Assembly: GCA_963735005.1 (NCBI GenBank)
Contig: CAVTJA010000003.1
Location: 124,001 to 188,000, forward strand
Source of the DNA: WTKG01 sp963735005
Lineage (GTDB): Bacteria > Actinomycetota > Actinomycetes > Actinomycetales > Demequinaceae
Reading direction: 5' to 3'
Length of the DNA: 64,000 nucleotides
In this document: positions 1 through 8,175 of the stretch, piece by piece
How the letters are laid out: each line of letters begins with the position of its first letter
Position numbering within the stretch: position 1 is the stretch's first letter
Translations under genes and position numbers: made by a program
Notes under the pieces: generated by a model
The model's input: the letters and a program-made list of their open reading frames with translations, nothing else
Told to the model about the DNA's origin: nothing
The model's database searches: none

Positions 1-101
1 CGTTCGCGACAATCATTTCCGTGACGCCAGTGCTGATCGTCTTCCTTTTCTCCCAGCGCTACCTCGTGTCTGGGCTGACGGCGGGCGCTACCAAGGAATG
101 A
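1..101 (+). CDS. Carbohydrate ABC transporter permease, C-terminal end (partial)
   Basis: The window opens inside a reading frame whose last 32 codons are visible, ending in TGA at 99-101. The peptide is a hydrophobic segment (TPVLIVFLFSQRYLVSGL) followed by TAGATKE. This matches the usual C-terminus of MalG-type sugar ABC permeases, where a final membrane helix leads into a 'Q(R/K)Y.V.G...GA.K' tail. The substrate cannot be read from this fragment. The sugar-acid-type enzymes that follow on the same strand suggest one catabolic locus, but a strong hairpin separates them. Confidence 0.7.
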   Translation, partial: FATIISVTPVLIVFLFSQRYLVSGLTAGATKE

Positions 102-198
102 ACGAATCTAGTTCGGTTGAGGTCCTGACCACGTGGCTTGGGAATCCTGATGCCTCTCTTCGCGTCCACGAGCGGGCATTACGCGATAACCAAGGAAC

Positions 199-235
199 GG
201 TCGGCGGCGACTTTGGTTGAGAGTCGCCGCCGACC
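199..235 (+). terminator. Stem-loop between ABC permease and dehydratase gene
   Basis: Two perfect 14-nt arms (199-212 and 222-235) enclose a 9-nt loop, a very stable GC-rich hairpin 98 nt after the permease stop and 85 nt before the next start. There is no clear U-tract, which is common for actinobacterial terminators. It may end the transporter transcript or lower read-through into the enzyme genes. Confidence 0.6.
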
Positions 236-319
236 GCATCCCTCAAAGTGCCCGCATCGGGGCAAGACACCGGGGTGCGCGCCACACCGCGCCCCAGAGC
301 GACCTACGGGGGGCGATTC

Positions 320-1483
320 ATGAAGATCACCGGTTACCGCTGCATGCAGACGTTCCACGACTGGGGGAGGCCCGTCGGAGACGTGAACGGGTTCTCCGAT
401 CCGGGGATCAGCGCGGTTTCTATCGTCGTGCTCGAGACTGACGCGGGCATTGAGGGCGTCGGCATGGGGTCGCACCAAGACATCGAGCGGCTCTTCCCCG
501 CCATCGAAGACGAAGACCCCCGAGCCGCAATCGCCCTTTACGATCGCATGCTCGCCCGTGTCTTTAAGGCGGGGCATTCGGGTGCCACGTTCGGGGGAAT
601 CGGCACACTCGACACGGCCATCTGGGACCTCAAGGCCAAAGCCGCGGGCGAACCCCTGTGGCGGCTGCTCGGCGCACGCGACCGGTTCGTAAACGGTTAC
701 GCCTCGGGCCTCGACATTGCCCTCGACGACGCCCAACTCGCGACGTGGTATCGGATGATGGGTGAACGCGGGTTTTCAAGTGGAAAACTCAAGGGCGGTC
801 GCGATCTGGAGCGAGACATCCGCCGCTTGGGGATCGTCGCCGAAGCTCTGAGGGGCAACGGGGTGACCCCGGCGGTGATGCTCGACGCGAACGAGTCGTG
901 GAACTTCAAGCAGGCAGTGCGATACGTCGCCGCCATTGAGAAACAGCACGACCTTGCCTGGATCGAGGAGCCGCTGCGGCGCTGGGACGCCGCTGGCCAC
1001 GCGCGGCTCGGCAACGCAGTCCGCGCAGCCGTCGCCACCGGCGAGAACCTCACCGGTCTCGAACAGTTCACCCCGCTCTTCGATCGCGGCGCGGTGGACA
1101 TTGTGCAGGTGGCATGCGTATGGGGCGTGACGCATTTCCTGCGCGTTGCCTACGCCGCGCACTCCCGTGACCTCCCGATTAGCCCGGTCGGTTTGACAAC
1201 GAACCCAGCGGTCGCGCACGCTGCGAGCGCCGTTCCGAACCACCTGTCCTCCGAGGTGCAAGACCTTGGATCACCATTCGGCGTGTCGGTCGATCAGGAG
1301 TTCTTCGACGGCGGGGTCGTCCTCGGGGATCATCCCGGCAACGGCGTCACGATCGACGAGGACGCCATCATTGCGCACCAGCGCGCGGCGAGCTGGCCCA
1401 AGGGAGAGCGGCCGCATGTGCGGCCACACCGTGCCGGTCTCGAGCTTGTCACCGATGGTCCCGCGGGTAGAGTCGACAGATGA
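320..1483 (+). CDS. Mandelate racemase/muconate lactonizing enzyme family protein (enolase superfamily)
   Basis: A 387-aa enolase-superfamily protein, probably a sugar-acid dehydratase or lactone cycloisomerase. The N-terminal capping domain spans about residues 1-125 and the TIM barrel follows. Visible active-site elements are KxK (K156, K158), the metal ligands D189 (MLDANESW), E216 (WIEEP) and E242 (ATGEN), and D260 on the sixth strand. The position after 'ISP' where many relatives carry a barrel-end His reads 'ISPVG', so catalysis may rely on the KxK lysine. The ATG at 320 is preceded by a G-rich Shine-Dalgarno (307-314); a longer frame from 248 has no family-like N-terminus. The stop overlaps the next start by 4 nt. 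Coupling to a lactonase-like amidohydrolase fits L-fucose or similar deoxysugar/acid sugar catabolism. The exact substrate is unknown. Confidence 0.85.
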   Translation: MKITGYRCMQTFHDWGRPVGDVNGFSDPGISAVSIVVLETDAGIEGVGMGSHQDIERLFPAIEDEDPRAAIALYDRMLARVFKAGHSGATFGGIGTLDTAIWDLKAKAAGEPLWRLLGARDRFVNGYASGLDIALDDAQLATWYRMMGERGFSSGKLKGGRDLERDIRRLGIVAEALRGNGVTPAVMLDANESWNFKQAVRYVAAIEKQHDLAWIEEPLRRWDAAGHARLGNAVRAAVATGENLTGLEQFTPLFDRGAVDIVQVACVWGVTHFLRVAYAAHSRDLPISPVGLTTNPAVAHAASAVPNHLSSEVQDLGSPFGVSVDQEFFDGGVVLGDHPGNGVTIDEDAIIAHQRAASWPKGERPHVRPHRAGLELVTDGPAGRVDR

Positions 1484-2364
1484 GCCAAGTCGGCCGTCTT
1501 CCCGACGATTCAACGCCCAGCGCCGCCGACCAGGACGACGCCCCACGCCTCATCGACAGCCATGTCCATATTTGGGACCCGACGGTTCTGGACTACTCCT
1601 GGCTGGAAGGGGAGTTGGATCGCCCCTACCTGCCTGCCGAATACCAGGCCGGCGCGCCGGCGACTACCGGCGTCATATTCGTCGAGGCGGGGCCTACTGG
1701 CAAGGCGCAGGAGGTGGCCTGGGCCGAGTCTCTTGGCTGGCCGGAACTGCTGGGCGTCGTCGCTCACGCGCCGCTGGAGCATGGCAGCGGGGTCGTGACC
1801 GAGCTGGCGGCTCTACGCGCAGCGGGCCGCACCGTCGGCATCCGCCGGTTGCTGCAGGATGAGCCATTGTCGTTCTTTGAGGATCCCGGACTGATCGAGG
1901 GTCTGCGCGCGCTCGCGCGGGCGGGGCTACCGTTCGATGCGTGCATCCGCCATCACCAGCTTGCCGCCCTGACCGCGCTCGTTTCCAAGGTTCCCGAACT
2001 GCCCGTGGTGCTCGACCACCTGGCCAAGCCGCCCGTCGCGACTGGTGACGACGGAACTTGGGAGAGGGACCTACGCGCACTGGCCGCTTTGCCGCAGGTC
2101 GTCGTGAAACTGTCGGGCATGCCCCCGGAGTTGAGTGATGACCAGGATCTAGTCTCCGCGAGTCGCCCGTGGCTCGAGGTCGCGCTCGATGCATTCGGCG
2201 CGGACCGGGCCATGGTGGGCAGCGACTGGCCGGTTTCGGCAATGTCACCCAGACGGCTGGCCCCTGGTGAATGGCTATCCTTCATCCTGGACGAACTAGC
2301 TGCGAGCCCGGCGGAGCGTGAACATCTGTCATGGCGCACGGCGTCGCGCTTTTACGGTGTCTGA
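1480..2364 (+). CDS. Amidohydrolase family protein, L-fuconolactonase-like
   Basis: A 294-aa TIM-barrel hydrolase of the amidohydrolase_2 family. The metal-binding HxH lies near the start (H28/H30, DSHVHIWDP), a VLDHLAKPP segment is in the middle and GSDWPV is near the C-terminus. This is the arrangement of L-fuconolactone, rhamnonolactone and 2-pyrone-4,6-dicarboxylate lactonases. It overlaps the upstream enolase-superfamily gene by ATGA, so the two are almost certainly co-translated. I infer that this enzyme opens a sugar lactone and its neighbour dehydrates the acid. Confidence 0.82.
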   Translation: MSQVGRLPDDSTPSAADQDDAPRLIDSHVHIWDPTVLDYSWLEGELDRPYLPAEYQAGAPATTGVIFVEAGPTGKAQEVAWAESLGWPELLGVVAHAPLEHGSGVVTELAALRAAGRTVGIRRLLQDEPLSFFEDPGLIEGLRALARAGLPFDACIRHHQLAALTALVSKVPELPVVLDHLAKPPVATGDDGTWERDLRALAALPQVVVKLSGMPPELSDDQDLVSASRPWLEVALDAFGADRAMVGSDWPVSAMSPRRLAPGEWLSFILDELAASPAEREHLSWRTASRFYGV

Positions 2365-2435
2365 GCCAATGGGCCTCCCGGCGCGTCGGCGGTGAAATTC
2401 GTCGCCGCGGTTCCGGTAACATTGCATGGTTGTCA

Positions 2436-2509
<74 letters not shown>

Positions 2510-2735
2510 CTTCTGAGGTGGTTTCGCGCGGCAAGTGCGCGGGACACTTCACCGGTGGTCGTCTCTCTCGCGCCGGTGATTGCGAGGGTGCGCATTGCCG
2601 GCTTGGCGGGCCCCAAGCCGTAGTTGGCGTTATCCAGCCCGTCTTCCGTGGACGAGGTCCTGGCGACCGCGAGGCGGGCAAGTGCTCACCGCCGACAACA
2701 ACGGCTGGTTGTAGGGCGCGGATCGCGACGCGATT

Positions 2736-3632
2736 TCAAACGCCGCGTTCCTGGCGGTAGTAGCAGTATCGAAAATCTGTGGGGCCACGCTCGCCGCTGA
2801 AGCCCGCCCTGGCGATCACTCGCACGCTGGCTACGTCCGCCGTCTTGACGCCAGCCGGCAGCCCCGGAAAGTCGACCACGGCACCTGTAATGCAGCCCAC
2901 CTCGGTCCCATCCGTCAGGACAATGACGAACTCGTATTGGTCCTTGGCGGTCTCGCCCGCCATGTATACCCGCGTCGCCATATCAGCTGGGAGGCGTTCC
3001 GTGCTGTCGGCGAGCGCGGCCACCGTCGCGATGTCGATAGCCCGGCCGTAGGGGCCCTCGTCTGATGCGGGAAGCATCCATGCCGCGGCGGCCTCTACGA
3101 CCTCAACGACGATTACTCGATCGACCAAGGTTCCGTCCTTCAACGTCGCGGTACAAGGCCGACGCTCGATGCCTATGGCCCTCGATGCTGCGATCGCCTC
3201 GACCTGCGCAGCCATCTCGGAGGTCAGGGCCCCAAGTGCCGCGAAGCGTTCCGCAACAGTTGCCTGCCACTCGTCATCTGAGAGGTTCGCCTCGACGTAG
3301 ACCGGCATGGGCGCCCACGCGAGGAACTCGCGGCGGGAAGCGCGCTGGATCTCGACCGGCCCGATCTTGCTTGCGCCCTCGTCGTGGATCTGCAGCGAGA
3401 ACCGGCCACGCAGGTTGTCGGTTGTCACCGTTGGGTTGCCAACGAACGTACGGAACCACACCGTTTCATTCGCGACCGCGAGCACCTTGACGAACGGATG
3501 CGCGTCAGCCTCGGCCAGCACATAGAGGCGCCCCGCACTCGGCTGGCCTGCGTCACTTTGCAGGTGCGTCGATTGACCTTGGTGGTGAGAGTGGCCATGA
3601 TCGTGGCCGTCCGCTCCGTTCATGGCGCCCAA
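2736..3632 (-). CDS. Hypothetical protein with His-rich N-terminus
   Basis: A 298-aa protein I do not recognise. Residues 8-24 are rich in His and Gly (DGHDHGHSHH), a possible metal-binding tail like those of metal chaperones or transport proteins. The rest is a soluble mix of predicted strands and helices with no signal peptide or membrane segment, and only three cysteines. The start is uncertain: 3632 or the second Met at 3623. The gene lies entirely between the tRNA-Pro and the repeated tRNA fragment, so it may be cargo of a decayed insertion. It is co-directional with the hemerythrin gene upstream, 117 nt away. Confidence 0.6.
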   Translation of the reverse strand: MGAMNGADGHDHGHSHHQGQSTHLQSDAGQPSAGRLYVLAEADAHPFVKVLAVANETVWFRTFVGNPTVTTDNLRGRFSLQIHDEGASKIGPVEIQRASRREFLAWAPMPVYVEANLSDDEWQATVAERFAALGALTSEMAAQVEAIAASRAIGIERRPCTATLKDGTLVDRVIVVEVVEAAAAWMLPASDEGPYGRAIDIATVAALADSTERLPADMATRVYMAGETAKDQYEFVIVLTDGTEVGCITGAVVDFPGLPAGVKTADVASVRVIARAGFSGERGPTDFRYCYYRQERGV

Positions 3633-3722
3633 GGCCTCCGTGTCGATCGTGCTGGCGCAACAACGCTAGCAGGCATGCACGTGACGAACCTGGGACTTCT
3701 TTCACCGATGCGATCGAGAGCC

Positions 3723-3742
3723 GATTGGGGGTCAAGGGGTCG
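3723..3742 (+). repeat. Second copy of the tRNA-Pro anticodon-arm repeat (possible attR remnant)
   Basis: 19 of 20 bases match tRNA-Pro 2466-2485, with 17 consecutive identical bases (3726-3742). The sequence around it does not fold as a tRNA, so this is a fragment. It lies just past the stop of the hemerythrin gene. The spacing to the tRNA is about 1.25 kb, and no integrase lies between. Confidence 0.5.
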
Positions 3743-3749
3743 TTGGCCG

Positions 3750-4427
3750 TCACTGGCCGTAGACGAGCGCCCTGTGCTTGGCGAACTGCCTCTTGCCAGT
3801 TGTGGCCCAGATGAGCCGAACGGGCAGAGGCAGCGCCTCGCGGAGAAATTCTGCACCAGCGTCCGGCCCCAAGGCCTCGACGATCCACCCCAGTTGAGTC
3901 AGAAGCTCCTTTTTAGGGGACGATTCGCGCACGTGCTCACCGAGCTTGTCCCATTCCTTCTGGCTCAAATTGGCACTGGCGACGGGGAGGATTAGCTCTT
4001 CCTCGTTGCCGAGGTGTACCTGGAGCGCAGCGCTAATGGCCGCCACGAGCGACGCGACGTGATCGCGTTCGGCCATGCCCGCAGTCGCCTCCCACGCAGG
4101 AAGCGCGTCCTCCACCTGCTGGATGAGATCAGCGACCTCCGCGTGCTGCGACTTCATCAACGACACGTGAATGGCGCAACCCGGAGAGCGCTGCTCGAGC
4201 ATGTCCCACAGAATCAGGTCCTCACCCTCGTGGTGCAGGTGCAGGCCAGCCGCAAGCGTGTGCACGTGCTGACCAACGACGCCCGCCCTGCCGGTGTCGC
4301 CCTCAGCGACACCACGGACGAGTGGTTCGGCCTCCTTGAATCCGTAGCGAAGAACTTTGTGAATCATCACGAGGTCCGACGTATTGCACGTCGGTAGCGT
4401 TGCCGCCGATTCGAGGGGCGAGGCCAT
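3750..4427 (-). CDS. Hemerythrin domain-containing protein
   Basis: 225 aa from the chosen ATG at 4427. The frame stays open much further upstream but there runs antisense-like into the TauE gene. The four-helix bundle ligands are visible: H in 'DLVMIHKVLR', HLHHEGED (HxxxE type), 'MKSQHAEVADL' and 'LQVHLGNEEELILP'. This is the actinobacterial hemerythrin-like arrangement that binds a di-iron site and senses or handles O2, NO or oxidative stress. No other domain is fused. A near-perfect inverted repeat sits 28-48 nt upstream of the start and could be its operator. Confidence 0.85.
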   Translation of the reverse strand: MASPLESAATLPTCNTSDLVMIHKVLRYGFKEAEPLVRGVAEGDTGRAGVVGQHVHTLAAGLHLHHEGEDLILWDMLEQRSPGCAIHVSLMKSQHAEVADLIQQVEDALPAWEATAGMAERDHVASLVAAISAALQVHLGNEEELILPVASANLSQKEWDKLGEHVRESSPKKELLTQLGWIVEALGPDAGAEFLREALPLPVRLIWATTGKRQFAKHRALVYGQ

Positions 4428-4454
4428 CGGTGGTCCATTCGTGGGCGCGGGTTC

Positions 4455-4475
4455 TGGGAACAGATATTGTCCCCA
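4455..4475. promoter_or_regulatory. Inverted repeat upstream of the hemerythrin gene
   Basis: TGGGAACA-N5-TGTCCCCA: two 8-nt arms with one mismatch. It lies in the 140-bp gap between the hemerythrin and TauE genes, 28-48 nt before the hemerythrin ATG. The size and symmetry suit a dimeric repressor or activator. The cognate factor is unknown. Confidence 0.4.
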
Positions 4476-4567
4476 TGCAACCACAGCGCGCCATGTGCAA
4501 CAAGAGCGAACCACGGTTGTCGGCGGGCGTGAATCAACAGCGTCAGTCGGTGCGCCAGGCCCCTCGG

Positions 4568-5323
4568 CTACACGAGTAGTGCGATGGCGGCGACGGCCGA
4601 GGCGAGGAGGACCGCGATGTCGAACCGCCGCTGGCTGAAGCGGTGCACCGTGACGTAACCGAGGATTCCACCCGCCAGGATCAGCGGAGCGAGCAGGCCG
4701 CCTCGGCTCAGGTCTTCCCAATGCATCAGTCCGAGGCCCAGTGAAAACGGCACCTTGACCAGGTTCACGATCAGGAAGAACCAGGCGTTGGTGCCGATGA
4801 ATCGCCGCTTCTCGATGCCTGAGGCGGACAGGTAAAGGGTCATCACGGGCCCGGCCGAGTTTGACGTCATCGTCGTGAACCCGGCGCCGGTCCCAGCGAC
4901 CCAGGCGACCGCTCGCCGCTCGTGTCCGTTCGTCGCGGCATCCCCGTTACGCCACTTGGAGATCAACTGAAGGAGCAACAACACCAGCAGAATGACGCCG
5001 ATGCTCCGGCGCAGCACATCGTCGGACACGAAGCGCAGAAACACTGAACCGAGCACGAGGCCTGGGAGCACGGCCGGAAGCAGACGCCTGATGAGGGACC
5101 AGTCCGCGTCGTGGCGGTAGTGCCACACCGCAACCAGGTCCCCGACGATGAGCAGTACGAGTATCGCGGCCGTGGACTCCTTCGCGGGAAGGATGGTCGC
5201 GAAGATTGCAACGGAGATGGCCGCGACGCCACCTAGAGCCGTCTTGGCGTAGCCGATGATGACGGCGGCCGCACCCATCAGTAGGGCGGCCGTCAGCGAG
5301 CCGCCCAGCAGTTCGAACAGCAA
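4568..5323 (-). CDS. TauE/SafE family (sulfite exporter-like) membrane protein
   Basis: 251 aa with about eight hydrophobic segments. Family features are the paired TauE repeats: an N-terminal 'IGYAKTALGG' motif and a later 'GAGFTTMTSNSAGPVMTLYL' segment corresponding to the second repeat. Members export sulfite, sulfoacetate or other organic anions, or are of unknown function. It follows the DUF4232 lipoprotein gene by only 3 nt on the same strand, so the two are probably one transcript. The substrate is not predictable. Confidence 0.85.
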   Translation of the reverse strand: MLFELLGGSLTAALLMGAAAVIIGYAKTALGGVAAISVAIFATILPAKESTAAILVLLIVGDLVAVWHYRHDADWSLIRRLLPAVLPGLVLGSVFLRFVSDDVLRRSIGVILLVLLLLQLISKWRNGDAATNGHERRAVAWVAGTGAGFTTMTSNSAGPVMTLYLSASGIEKRRFIGTNAWFFLIVNLVKVPFSLGLGLMHWEDLSRGGLLAPLILAGGILGYVTVHRFSQRRFDIAVLLASAVAAIALLV

Positions 5324-5326
5324 CAG

Positions 5327-5929
5327 CTAGCTTGCGGCGATGGGGCCGATTCGTAGCCACACGACGTCGCCGGTGCACGCCGGCAGGTGGGCGGATGGCA
5401 CGAAGGTGGGCGTGATCGCTCCCGGGACCCAGATGTTCCAGCCGTCGCCGTATTCGATGCCGCAGTCGGGGCCGAGCGGGCCGCCGCCCGGGTCGATGTT
5501 GACCGCCTCGAGCCACGCGTAGGCGCTGCCTCCCGCCGCGACGGTCACTGTGGTGGGGGTGAGGTCTGTCATCTGGTCCGCTACATCGCCAAGCTGTGTG
5601 CCGTCGCCATGGCCTAGAACCGCCACCTGGGGGAAGCCCTCAAGGGTGCACTCGGGGCCGGAGTTGACGAATTCCACCGTGTAGTTCAGGTGCCCTGCGG
5701 TGCCCTCCGGGGCGTTGACCTGCGGCGTAATGGTGCCGTCGGCGCATGGGGCGAGCGCCGCGGGCGTGGTGGGCGCCGGGGGCGGGGTCGTCGTCTCGGT
5801 TTCGGCCGGCGTCGACGTGGGTGGGGCCGATGTGGTGGTCGTCGGGGCAGCGGTCGTCGTGGGGGACTCGGCCGGTGGAGTGCAACCGGCGAGCGCCAAG
5901 AGACCGATGACTGCCAGGGCAACGCGCAT
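5327..5929 (-). CDS. DUF4232 domain-containing lipoprotein
   Basis: 200 aa. A short signal peptide ends in the lipobox LALAGC, so the protein is lipid-anchored outside the membrane. Residues 20-60 form a Thr/Pro/Ala-rich linker (repeated TTT/APT runs), typical of actinobacterial cell-wall spacers. The remainder matches DUF4232, a beta-sandwich of unknown role, with conserved 'GTAGH..YTVEF.N.G..CTLEGFP'. The ATG at 5929 has a perfect GGAGG upstream; a longer frame to 6169 is a shadow of the opposite-strand monooxygenase gene. Confidence 0.82.
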   Translation of the reverse strand: MRVALAVIGLLALAGCTPPAESPTTTAAPTTTTSAPPTSTPAETETTTPPPAPTTPAALAPCADGTITPQVNAPEGTAGHLNYTVEFVNSGPECTLEGFPQVAVLGHGDGTQLGDVADQMTDLTPTTVTVAAGGSAYAWLEAVNIDPGGGPLGPDCGIEYGDGWNIWVPGAITPTFVPSAHLPACTGDVVWLRIGPIAAS

Positions 5930-6043
5930 GGGAACCTCCGCTGGGAAACCGGAAACCTTCGAGGCAAGTGTAAGCCGGTCGCGCACAAATCCTGCCAAGA
6001 CGGGCACATTCCCTTGAGCGTGGGCCGCGCGTAGCATCGGCCT

Positions 6044-6325
6044 ATGTTCATCCTGATGTCTGTGCACCATCCCCACCCCGAGCACCGAGCCGCACTCATC
6101 GAGTCGATGCATCGCTACGGTGCCGCAATCGAGGGCCAGCCGGGCCTGGTGTCCGTCCATACGCTGCATGACGCCCGCTCGGATCGGCTCGTCGGGCTCG
6201 CAATTTACGAGTCGGAGGAGGACTTCCAGCGCCTTGCGCCGCTCGCGCGAGCGGCCGTGGCCGGCGACGACTTCGACACGTGGGAACGAGTCGACATCGA
6301 CGGGCTAGCGCTCACCGAGATCTAG
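6044..6325 (+). CDS. Antibiotic biosynthesis monooxygenase (ABM) domain protein
   Basis: 93 aa, the size of a single ABM/dimeric alpha-beta barrel domain. The pattern 'MFILMSVHHPHPEHRAALIESM...QPGLVSVHTLHD....RLVGLAIYES.EDF' is typical of this fold. Members act as small monooxygenases or uncharacterised stress proteins, and specificity cannot be inferred. It is followed after 9 nt by a DUF2200 gene. Confidence 0.75.
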   Translation: MFILMSVHHPHPEHRAALIESMHRYGAAIEGQPGLVSVHTLHDARSDRLVGLAIYESEEDFQRLAPLARAAVAGDDFDTWERVDIDGLALTEI

Positions 6326-6334
6326 CGGGCCGCC

Positions 6335-6694
6335 ATGAGTGAGGTTTCACCTGTGCACAGAATCTTTTCGACGAGCGTCACGTCGGTCTACCCGCTTTAC
6401 GTCGCGAAGGCGGAGCGGAAGGGTCGCAGGCAGGACGACGTGGACCAGATCTTCACCTGGCTCACGGGGTTCGGCCCCGCAGAATTGCGCCAACATCTGG
6501 ACGACCGCTCGACGTTCGCCGAGTTCTTCGACGCGGCGCGCCTCAACCCGAAGTCGGAGCTCATCACGGGGGTCGTGTGCGGCGTGCGCGTCGAGGACAT
6601 CGAGGATCCGCTGATGCAGAAGATCCGCTACCTCGACAAGCTCGTCGACGAGCTCGCGCGCGGCAAGGCGATGGACAAGATCCTGCGGTCCTGA
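6335..6694 (+). CDS. DUF2200 domain-containing protein
   Basis: 119 aa, matching DUF2200 over its length: 'HRIFSTSVTSVYPLYVAKAERKGR', then 'IFTWLTGF' and the C-terminal 'QKIRYLDKLVDELARGK'. The family is widespread in bacteria and small, all-helical and of unknown biochemical function. It forms a short unit with the ABM gene 9 nt upstream. Confidence 0.82.
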   Translation: MSEVSPVHRIFSTSVTSVYPLYVAKAERKGRRQDDVDQIFTWLTGFGPAELRQHLDDRSTFAEFFDAARLNPKSELITGVVCGVRVEDIEDPLMQKIRYLDKLVDELARGKAMDKILRS

Positions 6695-6751
6695 CCCGCG
6701 GCGCGGTCGCGTTAGGGTCAAAGCGAAGCCCCACACGCAAAGGAGAAACCC

Positions 6752-7426
6752 ATGCCAGTCATCGCCATCGTTGGGTACGGACCCGGCCTGGGCGCCGCCG
6801 TCGCGCGGCGCTTCGGACGCGAGGGCTTCGCGGTCGCGCTCATCTCGCGGGACCAGGCCAAGCTCGATGCGCAAGCCGCAGAGCTTGAAGGTGGGGGAGT
6901 GACCGCGCGAGGCTTCGCAGCGGACGTCCGCGAACCCGCCGCGCTCGAGGCCGCCCTCGCGAGCGCGACTGCCGAGCTTGGCCCCATCTCCGTGTTGCAC
7001 TACAGCCCGCTGCCGTCTCGCGACTACCTCAAGCCAGTGCTCGACCTGACTCCGGAGCTCGCCCTTGAGGCGCTGCGCTTCTCGGCCCTTGGGCTCATCC
7101 ACGCCGCGCGCGCCGTCCTGCCTGCGATGCGCGCTTCAGGCGAGGGCAGCATCGTACTGATCAACGGCGGCACCTCCGTGAAGTCGCGCCCCGACTTCGC
7201 CGGCACGTCGGTCGCGTTCCCCGCCGAGAGCGCATACGGCGAGATGCTTCACGATGCCCTCAAGCCCGACGGCGTCCGGGTGGTCCAGCTGGTGATCCCT
7301 GGCGGCATCCCCAAGCTCCAGCTCGAAAACGGCCTCGACGACGTTGCCGACCGCATCTGGGAAATCCAGGCGACGCCGGGGCCCTTCCGGACCATGCTGA
7401 TCCCGCTCGAAGACGGCCGCGAGTAG
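6752..7426 (+). CDS. SDR-family (Rossmann-fold) protein lacking the catalytic Tyr-Lys pair
   Basis: 224 aa. The N-terminal nucleotide-binding motif GYGPGLGAAVARRF and the 'DVREPAALEAAL' strand show an SDR Rossmann fold. Aligned backwards from 'DGVRV', the catalytic YxxxK falls on 'TSVAF', so Tyr and Lys are both replaced. The protein may be a catalytically silent or regulatory SDR, like related NAD-sensing SDRs. The ATG at 6752 follows a good AAAGGAG. The gene stands alone between the DUF2200 gene and tdk. Confidence 0.78.
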   Translation: MPVIAIVGYGPGLGAAVARRFGREGFAVALISRDQAKLDAQAAELEGGGVTARGFAADVREPAALEAALASATAELGPISVLHYSPLPSRDYLKPVLDLTPELALEALRFSALGLIHAARAVLPAMRASGEGSIVLINGGTSVKSRPDFAGTSVAFPAESAYGEMLHDALKPDGVRVVQLVIPGGIPKLQLENGLDDVADRIWEIQATPGPFRTMLIPLEDGRE

Positions 7427-7486
7427 CCCGCCGGTAAACTGCCTGCACCACGCTAGTGGTGGGTCCTCCAAAGGCGAAAGGCCAGC

Positions 7487-8080
7487 ATGGCAAAGCTCTA
7501 CTTCCGGTACGGCGCGATGAACTCATCGAAGTCCACGCTGCTGCTCGCAGCCGCACACAACTACGAAGAACGCGATCAGCACCCCGTCGTGATCAAGCCG
7601 GGCATCGACACGAAGGCCGGGAAGGCGATCGCCTCGCGCATCGGCGTCGAGCGCCCCGTGGACATCCTGCTCGCGCCTGGTGCCTCGCTACTCGCGTCCC
7701 TTGAGGCGCTGCGTCCCCTCGACACCATCGACGCGGTGTTTGTCGACGAGGCGCAGTTCCTCACCCCGACCCAGGTCGACGAGGCCTTCACGCTCGCGGT
7801 CACCGAGGGTATCCCGGTGCTGTGCTACGGGCTGCGCGGGGATTTCATGACAAAGTCCTTCCCCGGCTCGCTGCGGCTCATGGAGATCGCCCACTCCATC
7901 GAGGAGCTCAAGACCATCTGCCGATGCGGCTCGAAGGCCATCTTCAACGCGCGCATCGTCGGTGGTCAGTTTGTGAACGAGGGGGACCAGGTCGCTATCG
8001 ACGGCCAGCAGGCGTCCTACGAGTCGCTGTGCGGCCGGTGCTACCTCGACAAGGTGGGGCCGTTGCGCAGTTCCGCATGA
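7487..8080 (+). CDS. tdk: Thymidine kinase
   Basis: 197 aa, type II (cytosolic, TK1-like) thymidine kinase that phosphorylates thymidine for salvage. The P-loop is GAMNSSKST (residues 9-17), the catalytic Glu is E88 in VFVDEAQF, and a structural zinc site is formed by C145/C147 (CRCGSKA) and C182/C185 (CGRCY). The lasso region contains 'VNEGDQVAIDGQQASYESLC'. Length and motif order are complete. Confidence 0.95.
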   Translation: MAKLYFRYGAMNSSKSTLLLAAAHNYEERDQHPVVIKPGIDTKAGKAIASRIGVERPVDILLAPGASLLASLEALRPLDTIDAVFVDEAQFLTPTQVDEAFTLAVTEGIPVLCYGLRGDFMTKSFPGSLRLMEIAHSIEELKTICRCGSKAIFNARIVGGQFVNEGDQVAIDGQQASYESLCGRCYLDKVGPLRSSA

Positions 8081-8128
8081 CGGCGACGAGCCTCCGGGCG
8101 GCCGCCCAGGTTGCATCGCGTCGTGTCG

Positions 8129-8155
8129 CGATATATCGTTAACTATCGATAACGA
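8129..8155. promoter_or_regulatory. Overlapping palindromes upstream of the PadR gene (candidate operator)
   Basis: A perfect 10-bp palindrome CGATATATCG (8129-8138) abuts an inverted repeat TCGTTAAC-N4-GATAACGA (8136-8155, one arm mismatch). Both lie 20-47 nt upstream of the padR ATG in an AT-rich patch unusual for this genome, consistent with an autoregulatory PadR operator over the promoter. Confidence 0.5.
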
Positions 8156-8175
8156 CTTGCGCTCTGGAGGTCATC

